In this document: in pieces, positions 42,327 to 48,814 of the stretch | Position numbering within the stretch: position 1 is the stretch's first letter | Layout: each line of letters opens with the position of its first letter | Assembly: GCA_036497895.1 (NCBI GenBank) | Contig: DASXIR010000235.1 | Span: 1 to 49,583, forward strand | Direction: 5' to 3' | From: CAVQFC01 sp036497895 | GTDB taxonomy: Bacteria; Acidobacteriota; Vicinamibacteria; Vicinamibacterales; CAVVIG01 | DNA: 49,583 nt | Notes under the pieces: model-generated | Told to the model about the DNA's origin: nothing | The model's database searches: none | Seen by the model: the letters and a program-made list of their open reading frames with translations, nothing else | Position numbers and translations under genes: made by a program

Positions 42327-43226
42327 ATGTCCAACGACCTTCTCACAAGTTTCTCGAATCAACTCGCTGACGCCGTGTCCGCCGCGTCTCCATCCGTCGT
42401 TCAGGTACAAGGGCGTCGGCGTCCGGCGAGCGGCCTCGTCTACGCCGAGAACGTAGTGCTGACGACCGTGCGCGCCCTGGGCCGGGAAGATGGTCTGCAT
42501 GTCCGGCGCGATGACGGCCAGACCCTGGACGCAGAACTCGCCGGATGGGATCCCACGACCAGCCTCGCGGTGCTGCGGGTGCCGAGCCTCGGCACCCGCG
42601 CGATCGCTCCGTCCGCGGTCGCACCGCGGGTCGGTCACCTCGCGCTCGCCGTCGCCCGCTCCTGGAGCAACGTCGTCACCGCGAGCGCCGGACTGATTTC
42701 GGTCATCGGCGGACCACTGCCGACCGGGCGGCGGCGCGCCATCGATCAGGTGATCCGCACGACCGCGCCGATGCACGACGGCTTCGCCGGCGGCGCCTTT
42801 CTCGATACCGCCGGCGGCCTGATCGGAATCGCCACGTCGACCATCATCCGCGGCACCGGCGTCGTGATTCCGGCGTCGATCGCGTGGAAGACGGCGGCGA
42901 ACGTCCTCGAACACGGCAGCCTGAAGCGGGGCTATCTCGGCATCGCCGGCCAACCGGTGGCGTTGCCCGAGAAGCAGCAGACGCCCGGTGGACGCGCGCA
43001 GGCGCTGCTGGTGGTCGGCGTGACCGACGGCACCCCGGCCGCGGCGGCAGGCGTGTTGATCGGCGACCTCCTGCTCGAGTTCGACGGTCATCCGATCGAG
43101 TCGCCCGAAGAACTGCTCGATCTGCTGCTCGGCGATCGCGTCGGCCGCAGCCTGCCGCTGAAGGTGCTGCGCGGCGGCAGCGTCGCCGAACTGCACGTCA
43201 CGGTTGGTGAGCGGCCGGTGCACTGA
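42327..43226 (+). CDS. Catalytically dead HtrA-like protein (trypsin fold plus PDZ)
   Basis: A 299-residue protein homologous to the HtrA encoded at 43845-44771. It has the trypsin-like fold (about 15-190) and a PDZ domain (about 200-295, VVGVTDGTPAAAAGVLIGD). All three catalytic residues are replaced: His by Arg49 (LTTVRAL versus LTNSHVV), Asp by Ser79 (DPTTSLAV versus DPHTDLAV) and Ser by Ala154 (GFAGGAF versus GNSGGPL). It lacks any signal or membrane segment, so it should be cytoplasmic. The LuxR-type gene begins 5 bases later, implying one transcript. It may bind substrates or the active HtrA as a regulatory subunit. The start is ATG 42327; a poor -10-like CACGAT precedes it. Confidence 0.85.
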   Translation: MSNDLLTSFSNQLADAVSAASPSVVQVQGRRRPASGLVYAENVVLTTVRALGREDGLHVRRDDGQTLDAELAGWDPTTSLAVLRVPSLGTRAIAPSAVAPRVGHLALAVARSWSNVVTASAGLISVIGGPLPTGRRRAIDQVIRTTAPMHDGFAGGAFLDTAGGLIGIATSTIIRGTGVVIPASIAWKTAANVLEHGSLKRGYLGIAGQPVALPEKQQTPGGRAQALLVVGVTDGTPAAAAGVLIGDLLLEFDGHPIESPEELLDLLLGDRVGRSLPLKVLRGGSVAELHVTVGERPVH

Positions 43227-43231
43227 ACGCA

Positions 43232-43609
43232 ATGCGGGTATTGCTGGTCGGTACAACGTTGGAGCGCGCACGGCTGCGTGCACGCATGAACGGAACGATG
43301 GAGGTCGCCGGCGAGTTCGACTCGCTGGCGGCTGCCCGCCTGGCGGATCACGACCACGACGCGATTCTGGTCGCGCCCGACGTATCGGACGGCGATGACG
43401 AAGGCTTCGACGAGGCGCTCACCCCGAGGGAAGTTCAGGTGCTGGAGTTGCTCGCGGAAGGCCTGACGAACAAAACGATCGCCGCCCGCCTGCAGATCAG
43501 CGACCAGACGGTGAAGTTTCACGTCTCGTCGATTTCCGGGAAGCTCGGCGCCGTCAACCGCACGGACGCCGTTCGACGCGCAGTCCGACGCGGCCTCATC
43601 ACGCTCTAG
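43232..43609 (+). CDS. LuxR-family regulator with shortened receiver
   Basis: A 125-residue DNA-binding protein. Residues 62-125 form a complete LuxR helix-turn-helix (LTPREVQVLELLAEGLTNKT, then TVKFHVSSISGKLGAVNRTD). The N-terminal 55 residues look like the first half of a receiver domain (RVLLVGTTLERARLRARM ... DAILVAPDVSD), lacking the Lys and last helices, so classic phospho-switching is doubtful. It lies 5 bases after the dead HtrA homologue on the same strand and converges on the intact HtrA gene. This suggests it responds to protein contact rather than phosphorylation, though that is inference. Confidence 0.85.
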   Translation: MRVLLVGTTLERARLRARMNGTMEVAGEFDSLAAARLADHDHDAILVAPDVSDGDDEGFDEALTPREVQVLELLAEGLTNKTIAARLQISDQTVKFHVSSISGKLGAVNRTDAVRRAVRRGLITL

Positions 43610-43630
43610 CTAATGCATTCTTCGCATTAG
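43610..43630 (+). terminator. Hairpin directly after the LuxR gene
   Basis: CTAATGC (43610-43616) pairs with GCATTAG (43624-43630) around a 7-base loop, starting at the base after the stop codon. No T-run follows, so it may be a weak or Rho-assisted terminator. Confidence 0.4.
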
Positions 43631-43675
43631 TCTGGTGCGCGAAGCGCCCCGTCCGAGGGCCTTTGTGCATGGTTC

Positions 43676-43800
43676 TTGGTCCGTTCCTGGTGCGCTGGTC
43701 CGTACCTGGTCCTTCGTCCTCAGCCGGATCGCACCGGGACGGCGCACGTAGGCCCAGGGACCCAGGACGGACCGGGAACCAAGCACCCGGCACCAAGGAC
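43676..43800. repeat. Inverted pair of degenerate heptamer arrays
   Basis: The 235-base convergent gap between the LuxR and HtrA genes holds two arms. The left arm (from about 43676) repeats GGTCCGT/GGTGCGC/GGTCCTT-like units on the plus strand; the right arm, read on the minus strand, has GGTGCCG, GGTGCTT, GGTTCCC, GGTCCGT in exact period seven. The arms can pair imperfectly into a long hairpin. The units share the GGTNC core with the array at 16262-16386. The rest of the gap shows no gene. Confidence 0.65.
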
Positions 43801-43844
43801 GACCCAGACGCCAACACAGAGCCAGACAGAAACGAAGATCGCTT

Positions 43845-44771
43845 TTAGGCGCTCTCGGCTGGAACCACTGTGAGCCGGCGGTGTTCGGCCGACCTCAGGA
43901 TGCCGAGCGTCTGCGGCACGCCGATGCGATCGTCGGTCAGCAAGCGATGCAGGTCGTCGACACCAGTCACCGCTTCCCCGCCGAACGCGAGCACCACGTC
44001 GCCGTCCTTCAGACCCGCAATCGCGGCCGGGCTCTTCTCCTCCACCGACACCACGAACACACCGGACGTGACCGCCAGATGATTGGCGCGGGCAACCGCC
44101 CGCGGGATCGGCACGGTCTGACCGCCAAGCCCGATGTAGCTGCGGCGAATCCGGCCGTCGCGGATCAGGCGCGCCGCCACGAACCGCGCGGTATTGCTCG
44201 CGATCGCGAAACACAGACCCTGCGCCGGGAGAATCGTGGCGGTGTTGATCCCAATCACTTCGCCCCGTGTGGTTGCCAGTGGTCCGCCGGAATTGCCGGG
44301 ATTGAGCGCGGCATCGGTCTGGATGATGTCGTCCATCAGCCGGCCCGATCGCGCTCGCAGCGAGCGTCCGAGGGCACTGACGACGCCGGCGGTGACTGTG
44401 TGATCGAACCCGTAGGGGTTGCCAATCGCGACCGCGATCTGGCCGACGCGAATGGCGCGGGAGTCGCCAAGCGTCGCCCATGGCAGCGCCGATCCGTCGA
44501 TCCGCACCACCGCGAGATCGGTATGTGGGTCCTGACCAATCAGATCCGCCAGTGTCGAGCGTCCGTCGGTCATCACGACCGTCAGCGCACCGGTCCCCTC
44601 GACGACGTGGCTGTTGGTGAGGATCAGGCCGTCGGGAGTAAACAGCACGCCGGAACCGCCGCCGCGCTCCGCTTGAATTTTGACGACCGCTGGACCGACG
44701 GTATCAACGGCATGAATGACCGCTGAGGAGTAGGCGTCGAGCAGTTGATCGTCGTTCGGGTGGGGGACCAT
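43845..44771 (-). CDS. HtrA-like S1C serine protease without export signal
   Basis: A 308-residue trypsin-like protease with one PDZ domain. The catalytic triad is intact: His55 (ILTNSHVVEG), Asp85 (DPHTDLAVVR) and Ser161 (NPGNSGGPL). The PDZ domain (about 215-305, VEEKSPAAIAGLKDGDVVLA) follows. Unlike classical DegP/DegS it has neither signal peptide nor membrane anchor: the N-terminus is MVPHPNDDQLLDAYSSAVIH, so it is predicted cytoplasmic. It converges on the dead HtrA homologue/LuxR pair. A dyad and a TAGAAT box sit immediately before the ATG. Confidence 0.9.
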   Translation of the reverse strand: MVPHPNDDQLLDAYSSAVIHAVDTVGPAVVKIQAERGGGSGVLFTPDGLILTNSHVVEGTGALTVVMTDGRSTLADLIGQDPHTDLAVVRIDGSALPWATLGDSRAIRVGQIAVAIGNPYGFDHTVTAGVVSALGRSLRARSGRLMDDIIQTDAALNPGNSGGPLATTRGEVIGINTATILPAQGLCFAIASNTARFVAARLIRDGRIRRSYIGLGGQTVPIPRAVARANHLAVTSGVFVVSVEEKSPAAIAGLKDGDVVLAFGGEAVTGVDDLHRLLTDDRIGVPQTLGILRSAEHRRLTVVPAESA

Positions 44772-44789
44772 GATTCCATTCTAGGAATC
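44772..44789 (-). promoter_or_regulatory. Dyad plus TAGAAT box at the HtrA start codon
   Basis: GATTCC and GGAATC (minus-strand reading identical in form) flank a six-base centre. Read on the minus strand the centre is TAGAAT, a good -10 hexamer six bases before the ATG. A -10 box inside a perfect 6-bp dyad suggests both a leaderless transcript and an operator. No clear -35 is seen. Confidence 0.45.
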
Positions 44790-44862
44790 AGGCTCTGCGA
44801 CCGCACCACCCAGACGGGCAGGCAAGTCGGCAAAAGGTCTGGCCTGGCGCGCGGCCCCCGCA

Positions 44863-44868
44863 TAGGAT
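44863..44868 (+). promoter_or_regulatory. Putative -10 box for a leaderless start
   Basis: TAGGAT, ending seven bases before the ATG at 44876, with no Shine-Dalgarno sequence. It fits the TANNNT pattern seen before several genes here. Confidence 0.35.
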
Positions 44869-44875
44869 CACCCGA

Positions 44876-45373
44876 ATGCGACGCATGCGAACGCCCGAGA
44901 CCACCGCCGCGTTGGTCAACACGGGACTCATCCTGCTGGCTCCAACGGCCGTTTACGTCGCCATCTCGATCGTTTCGGCGCTGGGCTTCTTCGATCGCGG
45001 AAACACCGTGACGGCCTACGTCACGCCGGCGACCACTCGGGCGCTCCAGGCTGCGGTGACCGTGCTGCGGATGACGATAGCCCTCCTGCCGTTTGCGGCC
45101 ATCGCAGGATGGCGAACATGGGTCCATGCCAGGCGCTACCTCGCCGGAACCGGTACAGGATTGCAAGGCATCCTTGAAGCCGGGTGGCTGGGCTTCCTGG
45201 ACATGCTGTTTGGACTGCGGAACAGCATCATGACGCGAACCTCGGAAGCGCCGGCCTACATCATCGCCTACGGAGGCATGGCCTTCGTGATCGGTCTTGT
45301 GTGTGGAGCGGTGCTCTGGTCGACAGCGATGCTGACGCTGAAGCTCGCTCGGCCGCAGCTTTTCAGTTCTTAG
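44876..45373 (+). CDS. Small integral membrane protein of unknown function
   Basis: A 165-residue protein with three or four hydrophobic segments: ALVNTGLILLAPTAVYVAIS (about 12-35), TVLRMTIALLPFAAIAGW (about 61-79) and AYIIAYGGMAFVIGLVCGAV (about 127-147), with a basic stretch between (RTWVHARRYLAG). I do not recognise a family. Its 3' end overlaps the end of the convergent aminoacylase gene by 11 bases. It is divergent from HtrA over 104 bases, but no functional link is evident. Confidence 0.7.
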   Translation: MRRMRTPETTAALVNTGLILLAPTAVYVAISIVSALGFFDRGNTVTAYVTPATTRALQAAVTVLRMTIALLPFAAIAGWRTWVHARRYLAGTGTGLQGILEAGWLGFLDMLFGLRNSIMTRTSEAPAYIIAYGGMAFVIGLVCGAVLWSTAMLTLKLARPQLFSS

Positions 45374-47051
45374 GTTTCGGCTTCCAACCAGGCCCGCGGA
45401 CGACACGGCCAGGGGTACGGCCGGTGTGCTGGCCATCTTTCAGCACCTGACCGCCATTCACCCACACATCTCTCACACCGATCGCGTACTGGTGCGGCTG
45501 CTCGTAGGTCGATCGGTCGGCAATCGTCCTGGGATCGAAGATGACGACATCGGCGAAATAGTCCGGCTCGAGACGGCCGCGCCGCTTGATCCGCAGCGTC
45601 GATGCCGGGAACGACGTCAGCCTGCGGACCGCCTCGGCAAGCGGGATCACATGCTCGTCGCGCACGTACCTGCCAAGCAGCCGCGCGAAGTTGCCGTAGG
45701 CGCGTGGATGGGTACTGGTCTTGATGAACACTCCCTCCGGCGCCATCGACGAGGCATCGGACCCGAAGCTCACCCACGGCAGGGCAATCTGCTTCCTGAC
45801 GTTGTCCTCGGACATCAGGAAGTAAACCACCTGAACGCGACTGCCGTCCTCGACGACGAGATCCATGGCGGTGTCCTGGACGGAAGTGCCCCGCAGTTTC
45901 GCGACCTCGGCCAGGGTCTTGCCAGCGTAGCTCCGGAGCGCTTCGTTCTTGAATCCGACCAGCAGCGTCCCCTGGCCGCCTGCCGCCAGCAGCAGATTCT
46001 CCCACGCATCTCCCGGCGTCGTCATCTCGCGGCGGACGCGGTTCCGAATTTTCGGATCCTGAAGCCGCGCCGCCCATGCCTTGTAACCGCCTTCCTGGAC
46101 CCACGGTGGCATGGCGGCGTCGAGCCCGGTTGAACCGGCGGTGTAGGTGTACATGTCGGCGGTGATGTCGAGTCCATCGTGGCGCGCGGCCTCGATCTTG
46201 TTGATGGCAGCATCGAGCTTGGGCCAGTTCGACTCGCCGCTCGCCTTCAGGTGATAGATCTCGGCGCGAATGTCCGCCTCGCGCGCGATCGTCAACGTTT
46301 CGTCGATGGCCTCGAGCAGACGGTTCCCTTCGCTGCGCATGTGCGAGATATACATACCCCCGGATTGCGAGGCGACTTTGGCAAGTTCTATGAGCTCGTC
46401 GGTCCGGGCAAATACTCCGGGAATGTAAATGAGCGCCGTGGTCAGCCCCATCGCGCCTTCGTCCATCGCACGGCGCACGTGCCCGCGCATGCGTTCGAGC
46501 TCGTCTGAGGTGGGTGGCCGATTGTTGAGGCCGACTTCGTTGGCGCGAATCGTGGCCGCGCTGACGAACGACGCGACGTTCGTGGACACCCCGCGTGCTT
46601 CGAGATAGTCGAGGTAGCCGACGAGTGTGTTCCAGGTAATGTCGAACTTGATGTCGCCCTGCCGCTCCATCTGCTCGCGCTTCATTTGATCGGTGATCGG
46701 ACCCATCGAGCTCTCGCCGAACACTTCCAGCGTCACGCCTTGCCGGAGCGTGCCCTGGGCATGGCCGTCGGCGATCAGCGATGTCTCCGAGTGGCTCAAC
46801 ATGTTGATGAAGCCGGGTGCGACGGCGAGACCCGTTGCGTCCACCTCTTCACGTCCGCGCTCGCCCCGGAGATCGCCGACGGCAGCGATACGGTCGCCGA
46901 GGATCGCCACATCGACGGCTTTGCCAGCGCCGCCGCTGCCGTCGTAGACGGTACCGTGCCTGATGACGACGTCGTACTTCGGCGCCTGCGTCCTCGCACA
47001 ACCAGCGGTGAGTGACGCGACTGCGACCGTGAGAAGAAGAGTTGATTTCAT
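45363..47051 (-). CDS. D-aminoacylase-like amidohydrolase, lipoprotein
   Basis: A 562-residue lipoprotein (lipobox near residue 18, LTAGC) of the N-acyl-D-amino-acid deacylase branch of amidohydrolases. It has the opening VVIRHGTVYDGSGGAGKAVD, the insert-type barrel, retained His residues in ISHMRSEG and EIYHLKASG and the Asp in FGSDASSM, plus the closing YFADVVIF. In the first barrel strand the HxH metal pair is reduced to LSH (FINMLSHSET), and the usual metal-bridging Cys position (VGNC in relatives) reads GESS, so metal content may differ from D-aminoacylase. The start ATG 47051 is chosen to give the lipoprotein signal. It follows the ABC-2 permease by 14 bases and is probably co-transcribed. 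Confidence 0.82.
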   Translation of the reverse strand: MKSTLLLTVAVASLTAGCARTQAPKYDVVIRHGTVYDGSGGAGKAVDVAILGDRIAAVGDLRGERGREEVDATGLAVAPGFINMLSHSETSLIADGHAQGTLRQGVTLEVFGESSMGPITDQMKREQMERQGDIKFDITWNTLVGYLDYLEARGVSTNVASFVSAATIRANEVGLNNRPPTSDELERMRGHVRRAMDEGAMGLTTALIYIPGVFARTDELIELAKVASQSGGMYISHMRSEGNRLLEAIDETLTIAREADIRAEIYHLKASGESNWPKLDAAINKIEAARHDGLDITADMYTYTAGSTGLDAAMPPWVQEGGYKAWAARLQDPKIRNRVRREMTTPGDAWENLLLAAGGQGTLLVGFKNEALRSYAGKTLAEVAKLRGTSVQDTAMDLVVEDGSRVQVVYFLMSEDNVRKQIALPWVSFGSDASSMAPEGVFIKTSTHPRAYGNFARLLGRYVRDEHVIPLAEAVRRLTSFPASTLRIKRRGRLEPDYFADVVIFDPRTIADRSTYEQPHQYAIGVRDVWVNGGQVLKDGQHTGRTPGRVVRGPGWKPKPKN

Positions 47052-47065
47052 CGGCTGGCCTGAGG

Positions 47066-47815
47066 CTATTCCCACCGAAATATTCTGGCTGACAGTGCGA
47101 CGCAGGCAACGCAGATCACTCCCAGCGCGACGATGTCGCCGGCATGCGACACCCAGCTCTCGCCCGTCCAGATCCCTTGCAGCAGCGACACGGCGTAGGT
47201 CATCGGCAGCAGGCCGGCGATGACACCGAGCACTGGCGGTAGTATCGCAACCGGAAAGAACAGGCCCGACACCGCAAGCATCGGATACAGGAGGACCGCA
47301 CCGACCGGCTGCGCGAAACGGGCGGTCGGCACCAGGCTCGCGATCACGAAGCCGATCGACAGGACGCTGGCCGTGCTGATCAATAGCGCTACTGTGAAGC
47401 CAGCCAGCGGTACCTGCGCGCCCACCGGGTAGTAACGCCGGCCGGCGAGCACCGTCAGTGCCAGCGTCGCGGCGGTCAACAGCAGCTTGACCAGGACCTG
47501 CGCCAGCAGAATCGTCGGCGGCCGCAGCGGCGTGGCGCGCAGACGCTTCAGGATGCCGCCTTCGCGGTACACGGAGATAATCGTCACCAGGGACAACACA
47601 GCGCTGATCGCGATCAGCACCGACACCAGGACCGGCATCGCGACGGCGAGAAATTTCGTCTCCACCATCGGGCCGGCTGAGAGGCGGCTACCGCCGAGGC
47701 GTCCAAGGACGATGAAGATCACCACCGGGACGACGACCGTTCCTGCCGCGCCGAGCGGTTCGCGCAGGAAAATCTTCAACTCGAGCCAGGTCAGTTTGAG
47801 AAGTCCACGCCACAT
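47066..47815 (-). CDS. ABC-2 type transporter permease
   Basis: A 249-residue integral membrane protein with six predicted helices, beginning with the cytoplasmic WRGLLKLTWLELKIFLREP that precedes TM1 (VVVPVVIFIVLGRL). The characteristic ABC-2 features are seen: VYREGGILKRLRATPLRPPT in the loop after TM2 and GLFFPVAILPPVLGVIAGLLPMTY near the end. It forms an exporter with the ATPase encoded 11 bases upstream. Lipids, drugs or polysaccharides are typical substrates; none can be assigned. Confidence 0.9.
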   Translation of the reverse strand: MWRGLLKLTWLELKIFLREPLGAAGTVVVPVVIFIVLGRLGGSRLSAGPMVETKFLAVAMPVLVSVLIAISAVLSLVTIISVYREGGILKRLRATPLRPPTILLAQVLVKLLLTAATLALTVLAGRRYYPVGAQVPLAGFTVALLISTASVLSIGFVIASLVPTARFAQPVGAVLLYPMLAVSGLFFPVAILPPVLGVIAGLLPMTYAVSLLQGIWTGESWVSHAGDIVALGVICVACVALSARIFRWE

Positions 47816-47826
47816 TTAGCCGCCGC

Positions 47827-48747
47827 CTAATCCCGGATCGAGTGACCGGTCACGGTGAGAAACACATCCTCGAGCGTGGGAATGACCGTTCGGAAGTCGG
47901 TGACCCGTATGTGGTGCTCGGACAGACACTGGATCACGTCGCTGACGAGGTCGTCGCCACAACCGCGGATCGTGAAACGAGTGCCTTGACGCGTCACCGC
48001 TTCGACCCCCGCAATCGCGCGAAAGCGATCGGCGGCCGCCTCGTCGGCCGAGGCGAGTTCGATGGTCCGCACAGGACAATGCCGGGCCACCAGCCGCGCC
48101 GGTGTGCCGATATCGACGATCCGTCCGTGATCGATGATCGCGACACGGTCGCACAACCGTTCGGCTTCCTCCATCAGGTGCGTCGTGAGGAACACTGTCT
48201 TGCCCCGGTCGCGGATGCCGCGCACCAGTTCCCAGATAGTGCGCCGCGACTGTGGATCGAGGCCAGTCGTCAGTTCGTCCAGAAACACGAGGTCGGGGTC
48301 GTTGATCAGCGCGAGCGCGATGAAGAGGCGCTGTTTCTGTCCGCCGGACAGGGTCATGAACCAGGCGTTGCGCTTGTCGCCGAGTCCGAGCTGATCGAGC
48401 AACCGGTCGCCATCGATCGTCTTTCTGCGGTAGAGCGAGGCCCAGAGATCGACGGCCTCCCACACCTTGATGCGTTTCTGCAGTTGCGCCTCCTGCAGTT
48501 GCACGCCGATCCGCTCTTGAAGTTTGTAGACGTCGCGGACCGGGTTGAGGCCGAGGACGGAGATGGTCCCGCGATCCGGCGCCCGCAGTCCCTCGATGCA
48601 CTCCATCGTGGTCGTCTTGCCGGCGCCGTTCGGGCCGATCAGGCCGAAGATCTCGCCGTCGTTGACCTCAAAGGACACGTCGTGGACCGCGACAGTGGAG
48701 CCGTAGGTCTTGCGAAAGCCGGCAATCTGAATGACAGGAGGAGTCAT
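47827..48747 (-). CDS. ABC-2 type transporter ATPase
   Basis: A 306-residue nucleotide-binding protein: Walker A GPNGAGKTT, signature LSGGQKQRL, Walker B with LVFLDELTTGLD, H-loop TTHLMEEAE. The C-terminal about 80 residues (TIELASADEAAADRFRAI onward, ending in TLEDVFLTVTGHSIRD) form the DrrA-like regulatory tail common to drug and lipid exporters of this class. It is the first gene of the set with the permease (11-base gap) and the aminoacylase. The upstream gap to 48814 holds a heptamer array. Confidence 0.92.
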   Translation of the reverse strand: MTPPVIQIAGFRKTYGSTVAVHDVSFEVNDGEIFGLIGPNGAGKTTTMECIEGLRAPDRGTISVLGLNPVRDVYKLQERIGVQLQEAQLQKRIKVWEAVDLWASLYRRKTIDGDRLLDQLGLGDKRNAWFMTLSGGQKQRLFIALALINDPDLVFLDELTTGLDPQSRRTIWELVRGIRDRGKTVFLTTHLMEEAERLCDRVAIIDHGRIVDIGTPARLVARHCPVRTIELASADEAAADRFRAIAGVEAVTRQGTRFTIRGCGDDLVSDVIQCLSEHHIRVTDFRTVIPTLEDVFLTVTGHSIRD

Positions 48748-48762
48748 CAGGTCAGCAAATCA

Positions 48763-48810
48763 GCCATCAGCATCGGCCATTAGCCATTAGCCATTAGCCA
48801 CTAGCCATTG
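48763..48810. repeat. Heptamer tandem array (GCCATTA type)
   Basis: About seven units of seven bases between the propeller stop and the ABC ATPase start. Read on the plus strand: GCCATTA three times in a row, then variants GCCACTA, GCCATTG and, upstream, GCCATCA and GCATCG. On the minus strand this is GGCTAAT. It has the same period as the two arrays at 16262 and 43676. Confidence 0.85.
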
Positions 48811-48814
48811 GCAG

